Origin: Streptosporangium subroseum
GTDB lineage: Bacteria > Actinomycetota > Actinomycetes > Streptosporangiales > Streptosporangiaceae
Length of the DNA stretch: 64,000 nucleotides
Direction of reading: 5' to 3'
Assembly: GCF_900188345.1 (NCBI RefSeq)
Contig: NZ_FZOD01000032.1
Span: forward strand, 36,504 to 100,503
The first letter of the stretch is position 1; each line of letters opens with the position of its first letter. The translations under genes and the position numbers were made by a program. Below, one piece after another: positions 26,365-37,296 of the stretch. The notes under the pieces are model-generated. The model searched no databases, was not told the origin of the DNA, and worked only from the letters and a program-made list of their open reading frames with translations.

Positions 26365-26618
26365 ACCCGATCCCCTTTTCCTCGCAGGCCACGATGGGCC
26401 CACGAGGGCCAGAGGGTCTAAACCACAACCGGGTCATCCGAATTCCTTAGTAACGGAAATTTCGGTAAAAATACCTATATGTGACGCTCGAGCGGGTGGA
26501 GGAGCGGGAGCGGCGACGCCCGCCACCCGGGTGTCCGGGCACCGGACCGGCGGGACGGCGGGCGGCCCGGCGCGGCCGCGCTCCCAGGTCGGAGGCCCCG
26601 GAGGGCCGAAGGTTTCCG

Positions 26619-26683
26619 CGGGATCCGGCCGGAGTCCTCCGCCGCCGGAAACCGGGCAGGCGCCGGACTCCGGCCGGATCCCG
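26619..26683. repeat. Perfect 19-bp inverted repeat in a divergent promoter region
   Basis: Bases 26619-26637 are the exact reverse complement of 26665-26683, separated by 27 nt. It lies only 39 nt before the -10 box of the ABC exporter. It is not between converging genes, so it is not an ordinary terminator. Confidence 0.8.
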
Positions 26684-26721
26684 ACCGGTGGTCCGGGCGC
26701 GTGACCGGCACGGGCAGTCCC

Positions 26722-26727
26722 TAAACT
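26722..26727 (+). promoter_or_regulatory. -10 box of a leaderless ABC exporter transcript
   Basis: TAAACT stands 7 nt before the ATG at 26735, the standard spacing for leaderless actinobacterial mRNAs. There is no Shine-Dalgarno sequence. Confidence 0.6.
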
Positions 26728-26734
26728 CGTGGTC

Positions 26735-27643
26735 ATGGAGTCCCCAGCCGTCGAGATCATCGATCTGGTCAAGAGATACGGCCGAACGACCGCGATCGAC
26801 GGCCTCACCTTCAGTGCCGCCCGCGGCGCGGTCACCGCGATCCTCGGCCCCAACGGCGCGGGCAAGACCACGACCGTCGAGATCTGCGAGGGGTTCCGGC
26901 GAGCCGACGGCGGCACCGTGAACGTGCTCGGGCTCGACCCCTCCAGGGCGGAGCTGCGGGCGAAGGTCGGGGTGATGCTCCAGGCGGGCGGCGTGCCTCC
27001 GGCGATGCGCTGCGGAGAGTGGCTGCGCCTGATGAGCCGTTTCCACGCCAGCCCCCTGGACCCGGCTGCGCTGCTGGATCGCCTGGGACTGACGGAGCAC
27101 GCCCGCACGCCGTACCGGAGGATGTCCGGCGGCCAGCAGCAGCGGGTGTCGCTGGCCGCGGCCGTCATCGGCCGCCCCGAGCTGGTCTTCCTCGACGAGC
27201 CCACCGCGGGCCTGGACCCGCAGGCCAGGCACGCCTGCTGGGAACTGGTGAGCGACCTGCGCACCGCCGGGGTCTCGGTGGTGCTCACCACCCACCACAT
27301 GGACGAGGCGGAGAAGCTCTCCGACCAGATCGTGATCATCGATCACGGCAGGGTCGTGGCCGAGGGCACGCCCACCTCGCTGACCGGCGCCGAGCGGCAA
27401 CTGCGCTTCCGCGCCCGGCCCGGGCTCTCCCTGGACGAGCTGCTCGCCGCGCTGCCGGGCGGCAGCGCGGCCAAGGAGTCGCCGTCGGGGCACTACATCA
27501 TCGAGGGACAGGTCGGGCCCGAGCTCCTGGCGACCGTGACCACCTGGTGCGCCGCCGAGGGCGTCACCGCCGACGACCTGAGCATCGAGCGCCGCACCCT
27601 GGAGGACGTCTTCCTCGAACTGACCGGCCGTGAGCTCCGATGA
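26735..27643 (+). CDS. ABC exporter ATP-binding protein (DrrA/CcmA type)
   Basis: 302 residues from ATG 26735; a GTG two codons earlier is possible. Walker A is GPNGAGKTTT, the signature MSGGQQQRVSL, Walker B LVFLDEPTAGLD, and the H-loop LTTHHMDEAE. A C-terminal accessory domain follows, as in drug-exporter ATPases. Its permease lies directly downstream on the same strand. The substrate is unknown. Confidence 0.92.
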   Translation: MESPAVEIIDLVKRYGRTTAIDGLTFSAARGAVTAILGPNGAGKTTTVEICEGFRRADGGTVNVLGLDPSRAELRAKVGVMLQAGGVPPAMRCGEWLRLMSRFHASPLDPAALLDRLGLTEHARTPYRRMSGGQQQRVSLAAAVIGRPELVFLDEPTAGLDPQARHACWELVSDLRTAGVSVVLTTHHMDEAEKLSDQIVIIDHGRVVAEGTPTSLTGAERQLRFRARPGLSLDELLAALPGGSAAKESPSGHYIIEGQVGPELLATVTTWCAAEGVTADDLSIERRTLEDVFLELTGRELR

Positions 27644-27725
27644 CGCTCCCCTCCCGCCCCTCTCACCGCCGAGTGCGGCCCGTTCATCGACGGGCCCGGC
27701 CCGCGCCAGACCGCAGGAGACCACA

Positions 27726-28502
27726 GTGACGACCCTGGACTTCGCACCCGCCCCGGGTGCCGCACCGCTCCACCGGATGGTGCTGGCGCAGGCGGGCGCG
27801 GAGATCCGGTCCATGCTCCGCAACGGCGAGCAGCTCCTGCTCACAATGATCATTCCGGTGCTGCTGCTCGTCGGCTTCTCGGCCGCCCCGCTGGTGGACG
27901 TCGGCGGCGGCTCCCGGGTGGACTTCATGACCCCCGGCGTGCTCGCGCTGGCCGTGATGTCCACGGCCTTCACCGGGCAGGCCATCGCGACCGGCTTCGA
28001 GCGCCGGTACGGCGTGCTGAAACGGCTGGGCGCGACCCCGCTGTCGCGGACCGGGCTCATGCTGGCCAAGACCCTCGCGGTGGTCGCCGTGGAGATCATC
28101 CAGGTGGTGGTCCTCAGCGGGGTGGCGATCGCCCTGGGCTGGCGTCCCGCGAGCTCCCCCCTGGCCGTGGTCTCCCTGATCCTGCTGATCCTGCTGGGCA
28201 CCGCCGCGTTCAGCGGTCTGGGCCTGCTGATGGCGGGCACCCTGCGCGCGGAGGCCACGCTCGCCGGGGCCAACCTCGTCTACCTGGTGCTGCTCGGCTG
28301 CGGCGGGGTCGTCTTCCCGCTCTCGAAGTTCCCGGAGTCGGTGCGGCCGGTGCTGGAGGCGCTGCCGATCTCCGCGCTGACCGGCGGGCTCCGCTCGGTC
28401 CTGACCGACGGCGCCGGGCTGCCGCTGGCCGCGGTGGCCATCCTCGCGGCCTGGGCCGCGGTGTCACTTTTCATTACTTCGCGAACTTTTCGCTGGGAAT
28501 GA
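27726..28502 (+). CDS. ABC-2 type exporter permease
   Basis: 258 residues from GTG 27726, which has AGGAG 7 nt upstream. An earlier in-frame GTG at 27630 would overlap the ATPase stop and add 32 low-complexity residues. Six membrane segments; FERRYGVLKRLGATPLSRTGLMLAKTL is the ABC2_membrane coupling region. It pairs with the upstream ATPase. Confidence 0.88.
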   Translation: MTTLDFAPAPGAAPLHRMVLAQAGAEIRSMLRNGEQLLLTMIIPVLLLVGFSAAPLVDVGGGSRVDFMTPGVLALAVMSTAFTGQAIATGFERRYGVLKRLGATPLSRTGLMLAKTLAVVAVEIIQVVVLSGVAIALGWRPASSPLAVVSLILLILLGTAAFSGLGLLMAGTLRAEATLAGANLVYLVLLGCGGVVFPLSKFPESVRPVLEALPISALTGGLRSVLTDGAGLPLAAVAILAAWAAVSLFITSRTFRWE

Positions 28503-28526
28503 TCAACACGCCTTAGCATCCTCCGA

Positions 28527-29975
28527 GTGATCATCACCGAAACGCGATCTTCATCCGTATCGGCGACACGACATTCGGGGCGAATGTGGCCGAGTCTGGC
28601 CATGGGGATTGTTGCCACGCTTGTCGCCGTCGCCGGCTCGTCAACGGTCTCCCAGTCATCCGACGAACTGGCCACTCTCAGCGCGGCCGGCCGGAGCGCG
28701 GGCGGGCTCTGGGAGCTGGCCATGAACATCGACGGGCACTTCCTGCCCTACTACGGCTTCATGCACCTGTGGCTGGAGTTCGGCCAGGCGCAGTGGTGGC
28801 TGCGGCTGCCCTCGGCGATCGCGACGGGCGTGGCCACCGCGCTCATCGCCGATCTGGGACGGCGGCTGCACTCCCTGCCCGCCGGCCTGGCCGCGGCGGC
28901 CGTCTACGTGTTCGTGCCCTCGGTCTCCTACCACGGGCAGAACATCCGCTCCTACGCGTTCGCGGCCGCCGCCACGGTCCTGGCCATCTGGGCGCTGCAC
29001 CGGGCCGCGGAGGAGCCCGAACGGCCCGGCGGCTGGTGGAGATACGCGGCGGCCGTCGCGCTGCTCGGCTGCACCCAGGTGTTCGCGCTGCTCGTGCTGG
29101 CCGCCCACCTGCTCGCCGTGGCGCTGTACGACAGGAGCCTCCTGAGGAGGATGCTGCCGAGCATGGCCCTCGGGTGCCTTCCCGGAGCGGCCTGGGTCGT
29201 GATCGGCTTCAACGAACGGCACGCGATCAGCTGGATCACGATGCCCGGCCCGGACGTGTTCCTGGCGCTGCCCAAGATGGTGGGGGGCACCTCGCTCGCG
29301 GGGTGCGTCCTGCTGGTCCTGGCGCTGTCCGCCCTGTTCCTGTGGCGGCGGCTCCGCGCCGACCGGCTCTGGATGACGGCTCTGGCCGGCTGGGCCGTCC
29401 TGCCGCCCCTCCTGCTGTTCACCCTGTCCCACCTGGTCTCCCCGATCTACGTCGACCGCTACCTGTTCGCGACGGTGCCCGCCTACGCGCTGCTGGCCGG
29501 GATCGCCCTGGCCTCGGTGCCCCACGTGCTCACCGCCCTCACGCTGACGGGCTTTCTGGCCGCGGGGCTGCCGGGGCAGCTCGACCTCCGCGGGGAGGAC
29601 GGCCACCACGAGAACTTCCCCCGGGCGGTGCGGGTCATCACGGGCGAGGCCCGCCCCGGAGACGCGATCATGTACGGACGGTCCTCGCTGCGGGAGGGCT
29701 TCCGCTACTACGGCGGGGCGAGCCTCCCCGACGACGTGCTGCTCCTGGGCGGCGACCCCCTGCCGGAGTCCTTCGGCTATCCGGAACGGACCGACGTCGC
29801 CGCGGCCGTCGGCGGGGTCGAACGGGTCTGGGTGATCTGGCGGGGCGCCCCCGAGGCGGGCTCTCGCATCGACAAGGTCATCACCCTGGTCGGGGAGGGG
29901 TTCGTCCGCGACAGGGCATGGCGGACGGGACGGGTGCCCGGTATGACCGTGGCGCTCTACACCCGGCGGGCATGA
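28527..29975 (+). CDS. GT39-like polytopic membrane glycosyltransferase
   Basis: 482 residues. An N-terminal helix (23-45) is followed by the SSDELATL motif, in which Asp-Glu is the catalytic acidic pair of GT39/ArnT-type C-type transferases, then about eight to ten further helices and a C-terminal extracytoplasmic domain from about residue 360. These enzymes move sugars from a polyprenyl carrier to proteins or glycans outside the membrane. A -10-like TAGCAT lies 8 nt before the GTG start, so it may be leaderless. It probably has its own promoter despite only 24 nt from the permease. Confidence 0.75.
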   Translation: MIITETRSSSVSATRHSGRMWPSLAMGIVATLVAVAGSSTVSQSSDELATLSAAGRSAGGLWELAMNIDGHFLPYYGFMHLWLEFGQAQWWLRLPSAIATGVATALIADLGRRLHSLPAGLAAAAVYVFVPSVSYHGQNIRSYAFAAAATVLAIWALHRAAEEPERPGGWWRYAAAVALLGCTQVFALLVLAAHLLAVALYDRSLLRRMLPSMALGCLPGAAWVVIGFNERHAISWITMPGPDVFLALPKMVGGTSLAGCVLLVLALSALFLWRRLRADRLWMTALAGWAVLPPLLLFTLSHLVSPIYVDRYLFATVPAYALLAGIALASVPHVLTALTLTGFLAAGLPGQLDLRGEDGHHENFPRAVRVITGEARPGDAIMYGRSSLREGFRYYGGASLPDDVLLLGGDPLPESFGYPERTDVAAAVGGVERVWVIWRGAPEAGSRIDKVITLVGEGFVRDRAWRTGRVPGMTVALYTRRA

Positions 29976-30147
29976 CCGCGAGGCCCCGCGGGAGACGACC
30001 GTGACACTCCATGGTCGTGGTGCCGTCCGCGGCGGTGGGGTCGTCTCACATGACGGACATCGCCCAGGAAATGGCACCCTCCATGAGTAAGGTCGGAACG
30101 ACAGTAAGGTCTGAACCACCGCATTGCACCTGGCACCGAGGAGTCCC

Positions 30148-31065
30148 GTGACCGCCCAAGCCCTGGACGGGCCCGCCGAGCCGTACGAGCCCGGACTGCC
30201 CAGGCCCGGAGCGCTGCTGCGCGCCGCGTCCGACGCCATCCCGCCGTCCGGGCTGGTGCTGCTGGCCATCCTGTCCGTGCAGGTGGGCGCGGGATTCGCC
30301 AAGGACCTGTTCTCCCAGCTGCCGCCGAGCGCGGTGGTGTTCCTGCGGATCGCGATGGGCGCGCTGATCATGGGCGTGGTCGCCCGGCCCCGGCTGAAGG
30401 GGCTGACCAGGGCAGACCTCGGGGCGGGCGTGGCGTTCGGCGTGACGCTGGGCGTGATGAACCTGTCGTTCTACGAGGCCCTGGCGCGGCTGCCCATGGG
30501 CATCGCCGTGGCGATCGAGTTCCTCGGCCCGCTCGGCGTGGCGGTGGCCGCCTCGCGCCGCCGCATGGACCTGCTCTGGGTCGTGCTGGCCGGGTCGGGC
30601 GTGGTGATGCTGGCCCCGTGGGGGACGGCGACCTCCCGGATCAGCTGGGCCGGGATCGGGTTCGCGCTGGTCGCGGCGGTCTGCTGGGCGGGTTACATCC
30701 TGCTGTCGGCCTCGGTGGGCGGGCGTTTCCCCGGCACGACCGGCCTCTCCTTCGCGATGATCGTGTCGTTCCTGGTGATCGCCCCCGTGGGGATCACCAC
30801 CGGTGGGGCCGACCTGCTCCAGCCGGAACTGCTGCTGATCGGGCTCGGGGTGGGCCTGCTGTCATCGGTCATCCCCTACTCCATCGAGCTGGAGGCGCTG
30901 CGCAGGATGCCCAAGCGGGTGTTCGGCATCCTGATGAGCCTGGAGCCCGCGGTGGCCGCGATCGTCGGCCTGCTCGTGCTGGGTGAGGTGCTCGAGGTGC
31001 GCGAGTGGGCCGCCATCGGCTGCGTGGTCATCGCCAGCGTGGGCGCGACCCGCAGCACCCGCTGA
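30148..31065 (+). CDS. EamA-family exporter (RhtA-like)
   Basis: 305 residues from GTG 30148, with GAGGAG 4 nt before. Ten membrane segments in two EamA repeats; the second half contains LEALRRMPKRVFGILMSLEPAVAAIVGLLVLGE, the typical EamA ending. Related proteins export threonine/homoserine or purine metabolites. It stands alone. The 172 bp upstream contain two AGTAAGGTC copies near 30086-30111. Confidence 0.9.
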   Translation: MTAQALDGPAEPYEPGLPRPGALLRAASDAIPPSGLVLLAILSVQVGAGFAKDLFSQLPPSAVVFLRIAMGALIMGVVARPRLKGLTRADLGAGVAFGVTLGVMNLSFYEALARLPMGIAVAIEFLGPLGVAVAASRRRMDLLWVVLAGSGVVMLAPWGTATSRISWAGIGFALVAAVCWAGYILLSASVGGRFPGTTGLSFAMIVSFLVIAPVGITTGGADLLQPELLLIGLGVGLLSSVIPYSIELEALRRMPKRVFGILMSLEPAVAAIVGLLVLGEVLEVREWAAIGCVVIASVGATRSTR

Positions 31066-31095
31066 CCGTCGGCGTGGCCGGGACCCGCTGCGCCC

Positions 31096-31126
31096 GCCGG
31101 CCGTCGACGTGGAGCCGCCGGCCGGC
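31096..31126. terminator. Candidate terminator between convergent EamA and GntR genes
   Basis: GCCGGCCG at 31096-31103 pairs with CGGCCGGC at 31119-31126. It lies between two converging genes. There is no T-run, and the GC-rich setting makes such matches common. Confidence 0.35.
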
Positions 31127-31198
31127 CGCGGGGCCGCGCGTCCCCCTCGTGGTCACGGATGACGTGGCAGACGCCGGCCGGTCGCGCCGCGTCGGGGA

Positions 31199-31879
31199 CT
31201 ACTGCGGGGGCCGGGCCCAGATTCCCCGGACGTGCTGGATGTGGTCGCGCATCAGCTGCTCGGCGGCGTCCGCGTCGCCGGCCGCGAGCAGCTCCAGCAG
31301 ATCGAGGTGCTCGCGGGCGGAGTCGGGGAGACGGCCCCGCTGATGGAGGGCGGACAGGCCGTACAGCCGGGCCCGCTTGCGCAGGTCGCGCACCACCTCC
31401 ACGAGGTGGACGTTGCCCGCCAGCGCCAGGAGCTCCACGTGGAAGCGGAGGTCGGCGTCGACGTAGGCGAGCAGGTCGCCGCGTTCCGCCGCGTCGACGA
31501 TCTCCTGAGCCACCGGGCGGAGCAGGTCGAAGCTCTCCGCGCGGTCCGTGCCGGCCAGCCGGGCCACCGTGGGCACCTCGATGAGCCTGCGGATCTCGGT
31601 GAGCTCGTCCAGGTCGCGGTCGGACATCTCGGTGACCCGGAAGCCCTTGTTGCGCACCGCCTCGACCAGGCCCTCCTTGGTCAGGTCGAGCATCGCCTCG
31701 CGCACCGGGGTCGCCGAGACCCCGAACTGGGCGGCCAGCACCGGCGCCGAGTAGACCGTGCCCGGCCTCATCTCACCGGTGATCAGTGCCGCCCTCAGCG
31801 CGTGAGCCACCTGCTCCCGCAGGCTCTGCCGCTCGCTCACGACCGGCAGGTCGAGCCGGTTGTCCGCCGAAGAACTCAT
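31199..31879 (-). CDS. GntR-family (FadR subfamily) regulator of the hydroxyproline cluster
   Basis: 226 residues from ATG 31879, with GAGAGG upstream; earlier in-frame ATGs at 31894 and 31909 are possible. The winged HTH (ALRAALITGEMRPGTVYSAPVLAAQFGVSATPVREAMLDL, in two parts) is followed by an all-helical FCD effector domain with metal/ligand residues in DADLRFHVELL. It is the last gene of the run that encodes hydroxyproline catabolism and uptake, so it probably senses a pathway metabolite and controls the cluster. Confidence 0.88.
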   Translation of the reverse strand: MSSSADNRLDLPVVSERQSLREQVAHALRAALITGEMRPGTVYSAPVLAAQFGVSATPVREAMLDLTKEGLVEAVRNKGFRVTEMSDRDLDELTEIRRLIEVPTVARLAGTDRAESFDLLRPVAQEIVDAAERGDLLAYVDADLRFHVELLALAGNVHLVEVVRDLRKRARLYGLSALHQRGRLPDSAREHLDLLELLAAGDADAAEQLMRDHIQHVRGIWARPPQ

Positions 31880-31899
31880 GCCGGCGCCTCTCATCTCGC

Positions 31900-32817
31900 T
31901 CACGTCCACGCCTCGTAGGCGGCGGCCGCCACCACCAGGTCCTCCCAGGCCATGCCCACGCTCTTGAACACCCTGGGGCCCGGGCCCGGGGGCACGGCAC
32001 CGGTGACCAGTTCCCGGAGGTTTCCAGCGAGATGACCATCGGTGATCGTACCGTTCCGCAACGGGATGATCAGATCCCCTGCCTCGGCCAGGGCGGCGCC
32101 GCGGGCTTCGACGAAAACGGTGGCACGGGCGACGAGATCATCGTCGATCTCCCGGGCGTCCGGCTCGTGGGAGCCGATCGCGACCACGGTCGCATCGTCG
32201 CGGACGAGCCTACCGTCGAACAGGGGCACCCTGGCGCTCGTACAGCAGGCGATGAGATCGGCCTGCCCGAGACCGGCCACGGTGTCCGCCCGGAGCCCTT
32301 CGTCCGCGCACCGCCCGGCGAACGCCTCCGCCCTCCCCCGATCCCCGGCGATCACGATCACCCGGTCCACGGGGCGGACCGCGCGGAAGGCCTCGACGTG
32401 TCCCCACGCCTGCGGGCCCGTGCCGAACACCGCCATCGTCGCGGCGCCGGGTCCGGCCAGGTGCCGTACGGCGAGCGCGGAGACGGCCGGGGTGCGCAGC
32501 GAGGTCAGCGCCACGCCGTCCAGTGTGGCCAGCGGAGCCAGGGTCTCCCCGTCCATGAGCAGGTAGGTGCCCTGGATCCGGGGCAGCCCGCGCGAGGGAT
32601 TGGCCGGGGCGACTGCGGCGATCTTGATTCCCACGTGACGGCCCCACGCGGCGGGCATCAGCAGCAGCTGTCCGGCGGGGACCTCCACGACGGGCCGCCG
32701 CGGTGTCTCCTCGGGGTCGAGCCCGCCGCGCAGCGCGTCCTCCAGCACCTGTACGGCCCGCGCCATCGGCACCAGCTCGCGCAGGGCCTCCCCGTCGAGG
32801 TACGGCAGGCCGCTCAC
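31900..32817 (-). CDS. Ornithine cyclodeaminase/mu-crystallin-family reductase (likely pyrroline-2-carboxylate reductase)
   Basis: 305 residues. Family blocks are GIKIAAVAPANPSRGLP for substrate, LTSLRTPAVSALA, and the dinucleotide motif VFGTGPQAWGH (about 151-161). In trans-3-hydroxyproline degradation this family reduces delta1-pyrroline-2-carboxylate to L-proline with NAD(P)H. Its neighbour, overlapping by 4 nt, is a racemase-superfamily protein resembling trans-3-hydroxyproline dehydratase, which makes exactly that substrate. True ornithine cyclodeaminase activity is less likely in this context. Confidence 0.8.
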   Translation of the reverse strand: MSGLPYLDGEALRELVPMARAVQVLEDALRGGLDPEETPRRPVVEVPAGQLLLMPAAWGRHVGIKIAAVAPANPSRGLPRIQGTYLLMDGETLAPLATLDGVALTSLRTPAVSALAVRHLAGPGAATMAVFGTGPQAWGHVEAFRAVRPVDRVIVIAGDRGRAEAFAGRCADEGLRADTVAGLGQADLIACCTSARVPLFDGRLVRDDATVVAIGSHEPDAREIDDDLVARATVFVEARGAALAEAGDLIIPLRNGTITDGHLAGNLRELVTGAVPPGPGPRVFKSVGMAWEDLVVAAAAYEAWT

Positions 32818-33788
32818 CGGAGGGTGAACCCGGTGCCCACCGGGTCGCGCGGGTCGAGGGCGAACCGGTGGTCCCCCGTGCGGTAGGCCATGCCCTCCAC
32901 CTCGGCGACGACCCCCTCGTCGGTCACCTCGGCCACCCGGGCGCGGAAGGAGGTGCCCACGATGCTCTCGTGGACAAGCGTGCCGGTGAAGCCGTCGTCG
33001 TGCAGCAGCGCCAGCCGGGCCGCGGTGCCCGACCCGCAGGGCGAGCGGTCCACCTCTCCGTCGGCGAAGACCGTCACGTTGCGCTGGTGGCCGGGGCCCA
33101 GCTCGTCGTGGAAGATGACACCGTAGATCCCGGAGAGCCGGTCGTCGCCCGGATGCCTGGCGGCGGGGTGATCGGCCAGGGCTGCCTTGATCGCCCGGCC
33201 GAGCGCGATCAGCTCGGTGAGATGCTCGGGGACCACGCTCAGCCCGAACGCCGCGGCCGGAACCGAGGCGTAGAGGGCTCCGCCGTACGCGACGTCGACG
33301 GTGATCCCGGGGACGCCGGAGACGGGGTCCAGCCGGATGCCTCGCGCGAGCACGTAGGAGGGGACGTTCCTGAAGGTGACGGCCTCGATCCGGCCCGCCA
33401 CGCAGCGGACCCTGGCCGTCACCCTGCCGGAGGGGACGTCGACGACCACGTCGGTCTCCCCGTCGGGATCGGCCTTGACCAGCCCGCTGTCCACGGCGTA
33501 CACACCGAGGGCGATGGTGCCGTGGCCGCAGGCGGTGGAGTAGCCGTCCTTGTGCCAGAACAGCACGCCGAGATGGGCGCCGGGGTCGTCCGGAGGGACG
33601 AGGAAGCAGCCGTACATGTCCGCGTGCCCGCGCGGCTCGTGGCAGAGCAGCCGCCGCACGGCGTCGATCTCCGGAGCCCTCGCCGCCTCGCGGCGCTCCA
33701 GCACCGTGTCACCGGCGATGCCCGGCACCCCGGCGACGACGATCCGGAACGGCTCCCCCGCGGTGTGGTAGTCGATTGTCTCGATCAT
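32814..33788 (-). CDS. Proline racemase superfamily enzyme, L3HYPDH-like form
   Basis: 324 residues. The two catalytic positions are Cys87 (GYSTACGHGTIALG) and Cys251 (DRSPCGSGTAAR). The text around the first site (MYGCFLVPPDDPGAHLGVLFWHKDGYST) resembles trans-3-hydroxy-L-proline dehydratase, but that enzyme usually carries Thr at the second site. Two Cys residues are the mark of proline racemase and 4-hydroxyproline epimerase. The activity is therefore uncertain: dehydratase by context, epimerase by residues. It overlaps the reductase gene by 4 nt. Confidence 0.8.
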   Translation of the reverse strand: MIETIDYHTAGEPFRIVVAGVPGIAGDTVLERREAARAPEIDAVRRLLCHEPRGHADMYGCFLVPPDDPGAHLGVLFWHKDGYSTACGHGTIALGVYAVDSGLVKADPDGETDVVVDVPSGRVTARVRCVAGRIEAVTFRNVPSYVLARGIRLDPVSGVPGITVDVAYGGALYASVPAAAFGLSVVPEHLTELIALGRAIKAALADHPAARHPGDDRLSGIYGVIFHDELGPGHQRNVTVFADGEVDRSPCGSGTAARLALLHDDGFTGTLVHESIVGTSFRARVAEVTDEGVVAEVEGMAYRTGDHRFALDPRDPVGTGFTLR

Positions 33789-33849
33789 CCTGGGTCCTTC
33801 CAGCGTGGAGACCTCTGGTTTCGGCCGCAGGGAGGCTGTGGCGAGGAGG

Positions 33850-34567
<718 letters not shown>

Positions 34568-34575
<8 letters not shown>

Positions 34576-35331
34576 GGGCGTCGCTCCCGAGGTAGGCCTC
34601 GATGACGGCCGGGTTCTCGCGGACGTCCTCGGGGCGGCCGTCGGCGATCTCCTTGCCGAAGTTCAGCACGACCACGCGTTCGGAGACCTCCATGACCAGG
34701 CCCATGTCGTGCTCGATGAGCACGATGGCCACACCCAGCCCCTGGATGCGCCGGATCAGGTCGAGCATCTCCTCCTTCTCGCCGTGGTTGAGCCCGGCCG
34801 CGGGCTCGTCGAGCAGCAGCAGGTCGGGACGGCGGGCGAGCGCCCTGGCGATCTCCGTACGGCGCTGCTCGCCGTAGGGCAGGTTGCGGGCGGCTCCGTA
34901 CCGGTCGCCGCGCAGGCCGACGAAGTCCAGCCAGTGGTGGGCCTGCTCGGTGCACTCGCGCTCGGAGCGGCGGTAGCGGGGGGTGTGCAGCAGGGCGTCG
35001 AGGACGCTCTGCCGCAGCCACAGGTGCGATCCGGCCCGCACGTTGTCCAGGACCGACAGCTCGCCGAACAGACGCAGGTTCTGGAACGTCCGCGCGACGC
35101 CGAGGCCCGCGACGGCCGACGGTCTCAGCCCGAGAAGGTTCTTGTCCCGCAGGGTGATCCGGCCCGAGGTCGGTCGGTAGAAACCGGTGACGCAGTTGAA
35201 GGCCGACGTCTTGCCCGCGCCGTTGGGCCCGATGACGGAGACGATCTCCGCCTCGTCCACCGAGAACGAGAGCCCGTCGATGGCCGCCAGCCCGCCGAAG
35301 GACAGGCGCAGGTCCTCCACGCTCAGCAGGC

Positions 35332-35335
<4 letters not shown>
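34568..35335 (-). CDS. livG: Branched-chain-type amino acid ABC importer ATPase LivG
   Basis: 255 residues from GTG 35335, preceded by AAGGAGG with 4-5 nt spacing and overlapping the livM stop (GTGA). Walker A is GPNGAGKT, the LivG-specific VARTFQNLRLFGELSVLDNV follows, then PYGEQRRTEIARAL as signature and LLLLDEPAAGLNHGE as Walker B. Confidence 0.94.
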
Positions 35336-36290
<955 letters not shown>

Positions 36291-36294
<4 letters not shown>

Positions 36295-37184
36295 ACGCGT
36301 TCCGTGACGCGCTCGCCGAGCAGGCCCGTGGGCCGCACGGTCAAGAACAGGATCAGCACCCCGAAGGCGAACACGTCACGCCATTCGCCGCCCAGCCAGT
36401 ACGTGCCGAACGACTCCAGCAGCCCGAGCAGCAGCCCGCCGAGCATCGTGCCGGGGATGTTGCCGATCCCGCCGATGACCGCGGCGGTGAAGGCCTTGAG
36501 CCCGATCAGGAAGCCCATCATGAAGTCGATCTTCCCGTAGTAGGCCCCGGCCATCACCCCCGCGGCCCCGGCCAGAGCCGAGCCGACGAAGAAGGTCCGG
36601 GAGATCACCGAGTTCACGTTGATGCCCATCAGCGCGCTGGTGCGCGGATCCAGCGCGATGGCCCGCATCGCCCGGCCCTCCCGGGTCCGGGTGACCAGCA
36701 GGTTGAGAGCGATCATGAGCACGACGGCCACGCCCATGAGGACGAGCTGCTGGAGGGTCAGCCGGGCGCCGAGCACCTCCATCGCCGTGCCGCCGAGCCG
36801 GACCGGGTAGACCTGCGGGTCGGCGCCGGCCACGGCGCGCATGCCGTACTCCAGGGCGAAGGACGCGCCGACGGCGGTGATCAGCAGGGAGAGCCGGGGC
36901 GCGCGGCGCAGTGGCCGGTAGGCGATCCGCTCCAGCGCCACCCCGGCCAGGCCGGTGACCACCATGGTCGCCAGGAGCACCACGAGCAGCAGCGGCAGGG
37001 CCATGGAGGGGGAGACGCCGCCGACCGCTCCGAGGATGGCGAAGCCGACGAACGCGCCGAGCATGTACAGGTCGCCGTGGGCGAAGTTGAGCAGCTTGAT
37101 GATCCCGTAGACCATGCTGTAGCCGAGGGCCACCAGGGCGTAGAACGAGCCGACGAACAGGCCGTTCCAGACGAGCTGGGTCAC
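36291..37184 (-). CDS. livH: Branched-chain-type amino acid ABC importer permease LivH
   Basis: 297 residues. The LivH signatures are ALGYSMVYGIIKLLNFAHGDLYMLGAF at the N-terminus and RAIALDPRTSALMGINVNSVI in the coupling loop. Eight membrane segments. A 112-bp gap separates it from the binding-protein gene. Confidence 0.94.
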
Positions 37185-37296
37185 GCGGCGGCCTCCTTCA
37201 CCGGCCGGGGAGGCAGGGCGGCGGCGAGGGCGCCGATGAGGGCGGCGTGTCCGCCGGTACCCTCATCGACCGCCCACGTGACCGGGACGCACCTGA

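Larger units (their letters stand above)
26365..26728. other. Divergent intergenic region of the MFS and ABC exporter genes
   Basis: The MFS side (26437-26480) is AT-rich, with GAAATTTC and GGTAAAAATACC inverted elements that may be promoter or operator. The rest is very GC-rich and contains a large perfect inverted repeat (26619-26683). No gene is seen. Confidence 0.5.

Noticed and set aside
26447..28273. 608-residue minus-strand frame opposite the ABC exporter genes
   Set aside because: It is antisense to clear ATPase and permease genes and is low complexity, so it is a shadow of GC-rich codons.
30086..30111. Two AGTAAGGTC copies as an operator of the EamA gene
   Set aside because: They are short and not symmetric. 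They may be -10-like boxes; not enough to call a regulatory site.
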